A model generated the notes under the pieces. The model saw nothing but the letters and a program-made list of their open reading frames with translations. It made no database searches and had not been told where the DNA came from. A stretch of DNA of 64,000 nt from an uncultured Carboxylicivirga sp. (GTDB lineage Bacteria > Bacteroidota > Bacteroidia > Bacteroidales > Marinilabiliaceae), in the NCBI GenBank assembly GCA_947503525.1, contig CANNEA010000004.1, positions 124,001 through 188,000 of the forward strand. Reading direction: 5' to 3'. The translations under genes and the position numbers were made by a program. Below, one piece after another: positions 18,193 through 26,155 of the stretch (within the stretch, counting starts at the first letter, position 1; each line of letters starts with the position of its first letter).

Positions 18193-18786
18193 CTATTCTG
18201 CTTTTGAATATTCGATTAATTCCTCTTCGTAAAAGAAATCACCTTGCCTTTGAGTAAGTTTAATAAAAGTCTTTATAGCAGGGGCATACAACCAAACTTC
18301 CTCTTCATTTGCATTATAGCCTCTCGAATTTGTCGTTTTGCCTGTGTATTTAATCGTGTAGGCCATAAATGTTCCTGCTTCTACCTTTTCTTCCTGGTAG
18401 GCTAATATTTCAGCATTATGACTTTGACTTCCAGTTGTCCCATCCTGACTTGTCCAATTGTTTTCATATTTCCACTTTTTACCAAGCTGCAGAGGCCAGG
18501 CGTACTTAGGCGTTTTGCTTTCATCCTTCTTCACAATGTCAGTAACAGGAATGGTGTCATTTCCGATTGTCATGCCTAAAACGCCATCAATACTGACTAT
18601 TTCTCTTGTATCTTCTCCTTCCGAGCGTACTTCTCCTTTAGTCGTTACACCCTTATATTTCCATACCCATTTTTCACCAACTTGGTAATCAGCAAGAATT
18701 GGTTGATGGCTAATTCCCGAATTTGTTGACCTGTTGCAAGCGCTAAGCATCACAAATGCAAGAAATATTACAATTTGACTTTTCAT
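18193..18786 (-). CDS. Lipoprotein of unknown function
   Basis: 197 residues. A lipoprotein signal ends at LSAC (Cys17). The mature part is rich in Trp and Tyr with repeated beta-type segments (YQVGEKWVWKYKG, LQLGKKWKYENNW), consistent with a small beta-sandwich. No family is recognised. Its start codon is only 24 bases from the end of the IS110 transposase gene, so the insertion may have separated it from its original promoter. Confidence 0.65.
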   Translation of the reverse strand: MKSQIVIFLAFVMLSACNRSTNSGISHQPILADYQVGEKWVWKYKGVTTKGEVRSEGEDTREIVSIDGVLGMTIGNDTIPVTDIVKKDESKTPKYAWPLQLGKKWKYENNWTSQDGTTGSQSHNAEILAYQEEKVEAGTFMAYTIKYTGKTTNSRGYNANEEEVWLYAPAIKTFIKLTQRQGDFFYEEELIEYSKAE

Positions 18787-18809
18787 ATACTCTAATTAAA
18801 TTCAAGTTT

Positions 18810-19823
18810 TTAAGCCACTTTTTCAGTGGAGCTGTTAATATTTTTCTCTCTCGGGTCAAGACATATGTAATCTTGACGGTATGGTGTTTTATTGGTTACA
18901 ACACTATAAACTGTACGCAACATTTTATTTGATACATTATTCATGATTAAATAGTGAGGTTTTCCCTCTAACTTTTTCTTTTCATAATACAGGCGATATT
19001 CCTTGTTGTGTTTTACTGCAGACTTAGCTCCCATATAAAGAAGTGCCTTCAATTTACGGTCTCCAAACGGGCTTATTTTAGCTTTTCCAACCATCTTACC
19101 GGAAGCATTAGGGAAAGGGCAAATTCCTGCATATGAAGACGCTTTTCGAGCAGTATCAATCACAAGAAAGTTACCTGTCTTAATTATTAAATCCGTAGCT
19201 ATTACTGGCCCTATTCCCTTTACACTGACAACCAGTTCGTAATTCTCGTTTAACTCGGCATTTGTATTTATAATTGACTCTATCTCCTCTTCGACTTCTG
19301 ATATCTCGTCATCTAAATTATTGATTGCTTTCTCGACATGTTTATGAACATTTATGCTTTGGATAGGCACATTGGAACGTCCATGTTCTCCTGTTCTTAA
19401 AATCTTTCTTGCCTTCACTAATTGGGAACGAAGCGTATACAAACCTTTCAGTTCAACTATCTCTTCTGTGTCGTATTATTTATATTCTAACTTATCAAAG
19501 AAACGTTCTCCATATTCTCTTATTCTAGCTGCATCTATATCATCAGACTTTCCCTTCACCATTCCGAGACTATGCTTTATCGTATAACCTGGAACTAAGG
19601 CGATACTTATTCCTAACTGATTGCACAGATAAACCAGTAAATCTCCGTAGGAACCAGTATGCTCAACACATATGACTGCATCTTCCGATACCTCCTCTAA
19701 AAATTTTGATATGGCACTTAGTCTGTTCTTCACTTGTTTCTTTTTCTCTTTTCCTTTCGAATCGGTAAAGTTTACATCAAACTTTTCCATTGATAAATCA
19801 ATTCCATATACTTGCATAAACAT
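18810..19823 (-). pseudogene. IS110-family transposase gene with one in-frame stop
   Basis: Read from 19823 this is a single 337-codon frame broken only by TAA at 19476-19478. The first part (115 residues) holds the DEDD RuvC-like residues: Asp9 in YGIDLS, Glu54 in CVEHTGSY, and Asp94/Asp97 in KSDDIDAARI. The second part has the transposase-20 domain with VKGIGPVIATDLI and the serine region SYAGICPFPNASG. A single G-to-T change from GAA would create the stop. The protein is therefore probably inactive unless the stop is read through. Confidence 0.85.
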
Positions 19824-19840
19824 CTAGTTTTATGCTCCGT

Positions 19841-19968
19841 ATTGAGTGGCTAACATCGTGATCGTGGGTTCTGCCCTAAATACTCTCTGGCTTTTACTCA
19901 ATGATCTGCTGTACTTAATATGAAACTTAGATTTTATCTATGTGTTTAATGAAGTTAATGCAGCAGAT
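19841..19968 (-). ncRNA. Candidate bridge RNA of the IS110 element
   Basis: Upstream of the transposase start two hairpins are visible: ATTGAGT (19841-19847) with ACTCAAT (19896-19902), and ATCTGCTG (19904-19911) with CAGCAGAT (19961-19968). IS110 elements carry a bridge RNA with two looped stems in this position. The assignment rests on location and pairing only. Confidence 0.4.
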
Positions 19969-20044
19969 GGAGCTGTTTAACCAATAATATAAGGGCATTC
20001 TTTCTTTTTCATTTCTTCTTTCTTTTTCTCAACCACAAACTAAC

Positions 20045-20142
20045 GATATGTTTAAATTTTCTTCCAATTGTCATATGGAACTCGCCTGAAAAATCATCAT
20101 TCTCGTGTGTGAGAACTTTTTCTCATGGCTCGTTTCATGTTA
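20045..20142 (-). repeat. Dispersed repeat, copy B
   Basis: Minus-strand counterpart of the repeat at 13197-13285, sharing ACATGAAAC, TTCTCACACACGAG, TTTTTCAGGCGAG and CCATATG. It lies about 70 bases beyond the DUF2200 stop and outside the IS110 paired region. Both copies begin with a short ATGAAAC... frame that stops after 13-15 codons. Confidence 0.7.
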
Positions 20143-20212
20143 CAATATATTTTAAATGTGCCGGCTCACATTATTGCCTTTTTCAGCCTGGTCAGGAATT
20201 TAACACCAGCTT

Positions 20213-20590
20213 CTATTTTTTTTCTTCACGCAAAATTTTCTCCATTTTACGACCTTTTGCCAATTCATCAATCAGCTTTTCCATGCGTCTACATTGTCTA
20301 TATAATTCAAATTCATCCTCTATTTCTTCAATTCGATACCCACAAACAACTCCTTTAATCAGGTGTGCATTGGGATGGATTTTTGCTCTTTGAAAAAATG
20401 TTCTGAAAGTTACCTTTTCATCAATAAGGGCTTGTAAGGCAGCTTGATCAAAACCGGTGAACCAATTAAGTACCTGGTCAAGCTCTTCTTTGGTTCTGCC
20501 ATTTTTCTCCAGTCTATCCAGGTAAAGTGGATAAATGCTTGCAAATACCATATTGGCAACTTTTTCATTTTTTTCGGCTGTAACTTTCAT
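20213..20590 (-). CDS. DUF2200 family protein
   Basis: 125 residues matching DUF2200 along its length: MKVTAEKNEKVANMVFASIY, the acidic middle, FQRAKIHPNAHLIKGVVCGY and the basic end ELAKGRKMEKILR. The family is cytosolic and its biochemical function is unknown. It is intact, although it lies in the accessory island between IS110 remains and a broken regulator gene. Confidence 0.85.
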   Translation of the reverse strand: MKVTAEKNEKVANMVFASIYPLYLDRLEKNGRTKEELDQVLNWFTGFDQAALQALIDEKVTFRTFFQRAKIHPNAHLIKGVVCGYRIEEIEDEFELYRQCRRMEKLIDELAKGRKMEKILREEKK

Positions 20591-20786
20591 TTTTATGTGA
20601 TTTTGAATTGATTGGCAATACAGCTTAGCGTATGATTTCGTATGGGATTACTGAATTCAAACTATTAAATCGCAATTTTGTTTAGTAATTGCTCCAATGT
20701 ATACTTTTTCTAACTCGCTACGCATTAAGTATATTTATTATTAACCACAGTTATTTATAAAGTCTTAAACCAATCTCCTTTAATCT

Positions 20787-21070
20787 TCACTCTTCAACTA
20801 ATTCAACTTCTAGATTCAACTCTTTCAGTCTTTCTGCGAAGTCATTTTTCTTAATGGTGTATAATACCGATGGTTCAACACTCTCAATTGAGAATATGCT
20901 TGGTGTGTTATTTATAAAACTATCAATTGATGCGACACCTTGCCCTTCAAAAAAGAACTGAAAAGTGATGTCTTTTCCTTCTTTGTTGAACCATTCCCGT
21001 AGGCATCCTTTTTTTATAAAAAATATATTCGTTGCAATTTCACCTTCATTCAGCAAATTGCCTTGCTTCG
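20787..21070 (-). pseudogene. Fragment of a Crp/Fnr-type regulator gene
   Basis: About 95 codons of a cyclic-nucleotide-binding beta-barrel are readable (GEIATNIFFIKKGCLREWF, then FFFEGQGVASIDSFI). The frame lacks the first beta strands and has no ATG. It ends without the helix-turn-helix that such roughly 190-residue regulators need. The 5' break lies some 75 bases from the cassette-like recombination site at 21149, suggesting truncation by mobile DNA. It is not expected to be functional. Confidence 0.7.
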
Positions 21071-21148
21071 AACACCCTGCCGCATATAACTGTAGCGGAC
21101 CAAGGTGATCATCCGCCCGTAGGACAAACAGTCAATCTGCAGGAGACT

Positions 21149-21203
21149 GCCCAACCAAAACCGCACTGCCGCCTGCTATGCTTTATTGCGGTTTGTTAGC
21201 CCC
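21149..21203 (-). other. attC-like recombination site of an integron-type cassette
   Basis: Read on the minus strand from 21203: GGCTAAC (R''-like, 6 of 7 to RYYYAAC), then AAACCGC, a 23-base loop, GCGGTTT and finally GTTGGGC (perfect GTTRRRY). The inner boxes AAACCGC and GCGGTTT are exact complements. Size (55 bases) and layout match short attC sites, and it directly follows the gene ending at 21206. Confidence 0.55.
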
Positions 21204-21205
21204 TG

Positions 21206-21805
21206 TTATTTTATTATCTTTTGCTTCTCTAAGTTGTCAATCAGTTGCTTAAATGTTTTTACAAGTTCAATAATCATTTCCTTTTCGCCAGCCAATCTTT
21301 GTATAACACTTATTAATTGAGAATTCTTTTTTTTATTATTGGTCTGATATGAAATTGAATAAACATTGAATTTCAATAAACTTTCTTGGATTTCAGGAGT
21401 TAAAATTACCTTTACGAGATTAGGCCTATTACTTTTTATTAAATATTTATTGTCAAATTCCTTATTGCCAATTTCAACTTCTGGTTTGGAGAACTTCTTA
21501 AGTAATCTTTCTATAAAGTCTTCCAAACTTACTATCAGTTCAAATTCTTGATTTGGTTGAAATGATATTTTAAATTTAAGAGGTCTAGTGTCCGAAACTG
21601 AGATTTCAATATTCCACTTACTATATGGAACAATTAAACAATGTGTTTCTAACTCATAACCAGAATTGTGTTTAATTTTAAAGTTACCATTAAGTTCAAT
21701 TGCTAACTCCTTCCACATATTTCTATTTGGATAGTTATTCGTATAACCTAGTGATGGTCCTTTAATAATGGATTGAATTAAATTATCCTTTTTGTTATAA
21801 CTCAT
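21206..21805 (-). CDS. Hypothetical protein carried on a cassette-like module
   Basis: 199 residues, soluble, rich in Lys, Asn and Ile, with no signal peptide or membrane segment. The C-terminal third (from about residue 150) is a predicted helix or coiled coil. No family is recognised. The gene is framed by GTTAGCCCCT at its 5' side (minus strand, 21829-21820) and AGGGGCTAAC just after its stop (21204-21195). That is the arrangement of an integron gene cassette, where one orphan gene is followed at once by attC. Confidence 0.7.
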   Translation of the reverse strand: MSYNKKDNLIQSIIKGPSLGYTNNYPNRNMWKELAIELNGNFKIKHNSGYELETHCLIVPYSKWNIEISVSDTRPLKFKISFQPNQEFELIVSLEDFIERLLKKFSKPEVEIGNKEFDNKYLIKSNRPNLVKVILTPEIQESLLKFNVYSISYQTNNKKKNSQLISVIQRLAGEKEMIIELVKTFKQLIDNLEKQKIIK

Positions 21806-22248
21806 GATTGTAATTAATAGGGGCTAACTTTTCTATATCTGCACTTCACTTAACGATATTTCGCTTATCTCTGCGGTGACTTCTACCCTAAACTACATGT
21901 TTTTTGTTAAACCCTATGTATTCTGCAAGAACTATTGAATCTGATAAACAATAGGATCCAAAAGCTTAAGGCAATAAAGAAGAACGCCATCTAGGTGAAG
22001 CAAAACAAATGGCAAGGATTTCATAATCCATAATGCCCTTTACATGTCCCAACTAGCCATATTTATTTTACTCAGGGGCATATAAATTTTCCCAACATAG
22101 CTATTTGTTTTTGTCAGATGGGTTTAAATCTTAGTGTGAGCTATAAATATTTATCCTATAAACATTTTAATTTAATACAGATGCATTATTATTTTCCCAA
22201 CTTCGCTCTAAACAAAAGCTAACAAACTATTTGCTATCTTTAAACCTT
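21806..22248. other. Long spacer without recognised gene
   Basis: Apart from the cassette boundary at 21820-21829 and a GTTAAAC box at 21906-21912 (a possible outer half of a degenerate recombination site), I see no gene, RNA or terminator. The stretch marks the right end of the accessory island. Confidence 0.4.
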
Positions 22249-23154
22249 ATGAAATCAAGTGTACTTACCTGCCTGTTTTTAGTAGCTTTTCTGATTCAGC
22301 CCCTTGCTCAACAACTGTTTCAAAACCATAGCTCCAAATTAGCCGAACAATGGGACTTAAACGATAGTATAGGCAGTCGATCAAGACTTTTTGTGGTAAA
22401 AGAGTATAAACCTCTTTATTTTTTATTGGCCAACATAACCAACGATATCAATCAGACCCCGTCAAGCGACAATCCTAATAATGTTGTTAAAGATCCTGTG
22501 CCCCTTAACAATACGGAACTTAAATTCCAGTTAAGTTTTAAAACCAAAGTATTCAACGATCTATTGGGCTCCAAACTTGGTGGCGATTTCTGGATGGGTT
22601 ACACTCAAACCTCCCGTTGGCAAATATTCAACGAGGAAATATCACGCCCCTTTCGCGAAACTAACTATGAGCCTGAAATCATGTATATCATGCCAACCCC
22701 ATATAGTTTCTGGGGAATAAAAGGTGTATTTGCCGGCATTGGCATTAATCATCAAAGTAATGGCCGGGGCAACCCATTATCCAGAAGCTGGAACAGGGTA
22801 ATATTACAAGTGGCCTGGGAAACTAAAAACACAAGTATCATACTTCGTCCCTGGTGGCGATTGCAGGAAGATGCGGAAATTGATGACAACCCCGGCATTG
22901 AAAACTATGTCGGCAGGGGCGAAATTCTGGGTGCATACAGTAAAGGTCGCCACGATGTAAGTTTGATTGGAAAACATTCATTACGCGGAGGCACAAATAA
23001 CCGTGGTAGTATTCAAATTGATTATGCTTTTCAAATATGGGATAATCTTAAGTTTCATACCCAACTCTTTCATGGCTATGGTGAAAGTATGATTGACTTC
23101 AATCACAAACAAAGCACCATAGGTTTTGGATTTTCATTAACCGAATGGAGGTAA
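22249..23154 (+). CDS. pldA: Outer membrane phospholipase A
   Basis: 301 residues from the ATG at 22249; an ATG six codons earlier gives a less clean signal peptide. The exported beta-barrel carries the OMPLA catalytic triad with correct spacing: His168, Ser170 and Asn182 in GINHQSNG...SRSWNR, matching His142/Ser144/Asn156 of the E. coli enzyme. It hydrolyses phospholipids that reach the outer leaflet. The C-terminal strand ends in an aromatic/basic residue pair. It stands next to a DUF457 gene with its own spacer. Confidence 0.9.
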   Translation: MKSSVLTCLFLVAFLIQPLAQQLFQNHSSKLAEQWDLNDSIGSRSRLFVVKEYKPLYFLLANITNDINQTPSSDNPNNVVKDPVPLNNTELKFQLSFKTKVFNDLLGSKLGGDFWMGYTQTSRWQIFNEEISRPFRETNYEPEIMYIMPTPYSFWGIKGVFAGIGINHQSNGRGNPLSRSWNRVILQVAWETKNTSIILRPWWRLQEDAEIDDNPGIENYVGRGEILGAYSKGRHDVSLIGKHSLRGGTNNRGSIQIDYAFQIWDNLKFHTQLFHGYGESMIDFNHKQSTIGFGFSLTEWR

Positions 23155-23218
23155 GCTAAAAACAGATATTAAATTGAACAATTATCTTTAAGCGCAGTTT
23201 TTAGCTTTAAAGTAAAAT

Positions 23219-23983
23219 ATGGATATACTCACACACGGACTTACAGGTTTGGCCTTATCAACAGCTATTGCAGCTCAACACAAGGGAACAATAAAAACAA
23301 AGTTACTTATTGGAGTTTCCGGTTTGATAGGTGGAGTATTTCCTGATATTGACGTATTATCCAGAGCTCCCGGATTTGATCGTACCATTGTACAATGGTT
23401 TGATCTGAATCAAAGTGGCTACGATATATTTTTTGATACCCACTGGTATTCCCATCATGTTTTTACCCATTCTATCATTGGAGCCCTACTTTTTACTTTT
23501 ATAGGAGGACTATTGCATTTCCTTTTGGGTAAGATTCGGAAGGTTCATGCCTACCCCCATTTAATCCATTATTCACTGGCTTTTTTCCTGGGATATATGG
23601 GACATCTGTTTGAAGATATGATTACTCCGGGAGGACCTTGGAATGGCATAGCCTTATTTTGGCCATCGGAGCATTTTAGTGGTGGCTGGGGTAAAATCTG
23701 GTGGTGGAATAATTATGATCTATTCCTAATTGTTTGCCTGGCCATTGCCATTAACACCGGTCTTATTCTCACCAAAAACAAAAGTATATTACTTAGCAAA
23801 ATAACATTACTGGCAGCTCTTACTGTATTTATTATTCAAGTCGAAAGAAGGAGTCACGATTTCAATACCAATGCTCAACCCAACAACGAGAGCTTTTCTA
23901 AAGAGCTTCAAAAAAAGTATTTGGGAGAGACGCTTTACAACACTATGCATAAATTGGATGACCTCATTCCTGTGGCATTCTAG
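23219..23983 (+). CDS. DUF457 / YdjM-type membrane-bound metal-dependent hydrolase
   Basis: 254 residues with four to five membrane segments. The family opening MDILTHGLTGLALS is followed by GGVFPDIDVL, the HHVFTHSIIGALL histidine cluster and GYMGHLFEDMITPGGP. These conserved His/Asp residues suggest a metal site; the natural substrate is not established. Length is usual. The gene is followed after 37 bases by a large exported protein in the same direction. Confidence 0.85.
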   Translation: MDILTHGLTGLALSTAIAAQHKGTIKTKLLIGVSGLIGGVFPDIDVLSRAPGFDRTIVQWFDLNQSGYDIFFDTHWYSHHVFTHSIIGALLFTFIGGLLHFLLGKIRKVHAYPHLIHYSLAFFLGYMGHLFEDMITPGGPWNGIALFWPSEHFSGGWGKIWWWNNYDLFLIVCLAIAINTGLILTKNKSILLSKITLLAALTVFIIQVERRSHDFNTNAQPNNESFSKELQKKYLGETLYNTMHKLDDLIPVAF

Positions 23984-24020
23984 GAATATTGCTATATTCA
24001 CTATTCAAAAGACAAACTGA

Positions 24021-26078
24021 ATGCGCTTATTCCTAATCCTTCTTGTAAGTTTATTGACCATACATTCCGGCACTAGTCAAAACCTCAGCAATGAGCAAGA
24101 AGCATGGTTATATCGCATCATTCAGAAAACACCCGTTCTCTATCGCAATTGGGATTCCTATCTGCAATTTGATACTGAAGCATTTGAACAGAACAGCATT
24201 AAGGGCCCCAAAGTTGATTATGATGCCATTGAATATTATCAGATCAACAAGCCTCAATCCCTAAATATCAACTGGAATAAGATTAAATCATCTTCACCAG
24301 GTCTGATTTCTGAAGCATCCACGCTCCTGGCCATCTATGAACTCAACCATCAGCTGGTCAAGACCTACAAGCAAGGCTCTTATAATGATTCTTTGTATGA
24401 CAACTTCAGCAAACAACTTGAGCCTTATCTGCCCGGCAAAACAAAGACTAGAAAGAAAGCTCCCATTTTGCAACAAATTATTCACCCCTCATTGCCCTTA
24501 AATAATAAAGTCAAGGCATTGACTGATGATTATAAACTATCGGCCAGGGAACAGCAAAAGCTTTTGACGCAATGGCGAAGTCTATTAAATGAATATTTCC
24601 TGCAGCGAAGCCGTTACTTTTTTGAGCAGATAAGCACAGCAAACGAATTTCATAACATGCTCTTATTGGCGGCTGGTGAAGGAAGCGGAACAGCAGGACT
24701 ATTATATGAAAAAGAAAAACACCCTGAGGACATCAATAAAGCCTGGTATGGGAAAGCCATAGGTCTATTTACCTATGATGTAGATATTAAACGAGACAAG
24801 GTCAGACCAAATGAGAAAACTCAGGGTCATATTTCAACATTTAACTCATCAAGTGCCTCTCTTCACTTTTCGATGTGGGGATTAAATTCTTCTTTTAAAC
24901 CTATGGTTGTTATCTCAAGTAAGGATAAAAGCTACTTATTATTTTCTGACATCAACTCAATGGAATTATCACCCGATCCGAAAAGAGGTAAAGGATTAAG
25001 TTATATCGACCGGATTGAGCAGTATCGCGATAAAAACATAACTCAGCCACTAAAAGAATTACAACAAGAAAGTTCCTTAGCCACCATATTGGATAAAGAA
25101 ATAGAACTGAAGGAAAATATTGAGAATAATCTTGAACAGCTGGAATTAGAAATTGACAGCCTGCAAAAACTCAGCCCCCTTCCCGAAGCTGCAATTAATC
25201 ATCGTAAAAAACTTATCGAAAGTCACTTGACTAACCTCACCCAAAAGGAGGTAAGGGTAAAAAACGTACAGAATAAGCTTTCAACTGAATACCGCAAAAT
25301 TGATAATGCCCGTGAAAGGGTCCGCAAAATGAATACAGTATTGGGAGATAACCCTCAAGACTGGATTGAAGAGAATAATGAGTACATCTTTAATGATGGC
25401 GTTATATTTAGGAAATCCACTCAGGATTTAATCTTTCCCGATTCATTAAAACCAGAACAGATAAATATTGATCTATTGTCTGCCTCATACAGTTTGAAGG
25501 GCGAACAACGCGATGAAGTCCAATTATTGGTTAACAGTACCACCCCACCGGCAATTAAAACACGTGCAAGCATTAAACCTGTAACTGTGGATACATTTAC
25601 CTTTAAAAGCTACTTCAGACCCGATGAATACATCTCAATTCTTTTAGATACTGAGAAACACCAGCTTGACTCCATTAAGCACATTAGCTTGCTACTAAAA
25701 ACAAAACCAATACACCTTAAAGCGAATAGTCCAAAAAAGTATGAAAGTATAGAACGTGAATGTTCATTACCAATAAGCGAACTGGGACAATTGCGTACTG
25801 CCCTTGCAAGACTCATTATTAAAGGAGATACTGCCGAAGTAGAAATCATAAGTTCTACAGATCCTGTACCCACCCGTTTATCAAAACTACCGGCCGACTT
25901 ACGACAAAAACTAGGCATTGATAAAGCCTCGGTACACAACAATAATTATCTGTCTGCTCTTAGGGGCTTATACATGCTTAATCAACTACTGCAAAATGCC
26001 GACTTAAGTGAAATAAAACTCTTCTATCCTCTTTCGCAACAAGAGATAATGCTATTGTGGGAGCATGTTACATTTTAG
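24021..26078 (+). CDS. Large exported protein of unknown function with central coiled coil
   Basis: 685 residues. The signal peptide is residues 1-19. The middle (about 345-445) is charged and heptad-like (LEQLELEIDSLQKL and neighbouring Lys/Glu-rich segments), indicating a long coiled coil. The flanks are mixed alpha/beta, and an SMWGLNSSFKPMVVI segment near residue 280 looks like a beta-rich domain. There is no sorting domain, lipobox or membrane anchor, so it is probably periplasmic. I recognise no family. Confidence 0.75.
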   Translation: MRLFLILLVSLLTIHSGTSQNLSNEQEAWLYRIIQKTPVLYRNWDSYLQFDTEAFEQNSIKGPKVDYDAIEYYQINKPQSLNINWNKIKSSSPGLISEASTLLAIYELNHQLVKTYKQGSYNDSLYDNFSKQLEPYLPGKTKTRKKAPILQQIIHPSLPLNNKVKALTDDYKLSAREQQKLLTQWRSLLNEYFLQRSRYFFEQISTANEFHNMLLLAAGEGSGTAGLLYEKEKHPEDINKAWYGKAIGLFTYDVDIKRDKVRPNEKTQGHISTFNSSSASLHFSMWGLNSSFKPMVVISSKDKSYLLFSDINSMELSPDPKRGKGLSYIDRIEQYRDKNITQPLKELQQESSLATILDKEIELKENIENNLEQLELEIDSLQKLSPLPEAAINHRKKLIESHLTNLTQKEVRVKNVQNKLSTEYRKIDNARERVRKMNTVLGDNPQDWIEENNEYIFNDGVIFRKSTQDLIFPDSLKPEQINIDLLSASYSLKGEQRDEVQLLVNSTTPPAIKTRASIKPVTVDTFTFKSYFRPDEYISILLDTEKHQLDSIKHISLLLKTKPIHLKANSPKKYESIERECSLPISELGQLRTALARLIIKGDTAEVEIISSTDPVPTRLSKLPADLRQKLGIDKASVHNNNYLSALRGLYMLNQLLQNADLSEIKLFYPLSQQEIMLLWEHVTF

Positions 26079-26111
26079 AGTCCATACTTTAAAGTTCAAG
26101 AGATCCTAAAA

Positions 26112-26150
26112 CCTAACACCTACCCCGATAGCTATCGGGGCCTAACACCT
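26112..26150. repeat. Palindrome CCCCGATAGCTATCGGGG between 10-bp direct repeats
   Basis: The perfect 18-base palindrome at 26123-26140 is flanked by CCTAACACCT at 26112-26121 and 26141-26150. The same 16-base core recurs at 43636-43651. Between convergent genes it could also terminate transcription, but the direct repeats look like an insertion footprint. Confidence 0.7.
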
Positions 26151-26155
26151 GGCTC

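Larger units (their letters stand above)
18800..19990 (-). mobile_element. IS110-type insertion sequence, ends approximate
   Basis: The element comprises the broken transposase gene and a structured non-coding stretch upstream of it. IS110 elements lack terminal inverted repeats, so neither end can be fixed by eye. The limits given are estimates from the lipoprotein start on the left and the end of the paired RNA region on the right. Confidence 0.55.

Noticed and set aside
19442-19510. Programmed frameshift in the IS110 transposase
   Set aside because: The two halves are in the same frame, separated only by a stop codon; no slippery sequence is needed or seen.
21829-21912. A second attC site upstream of the cassette
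   Set aside because: Outer boxes GTTTAAC and GTTAGCC can be named, but I could not find complementary inner boxes, so it is mentioned only as possible.
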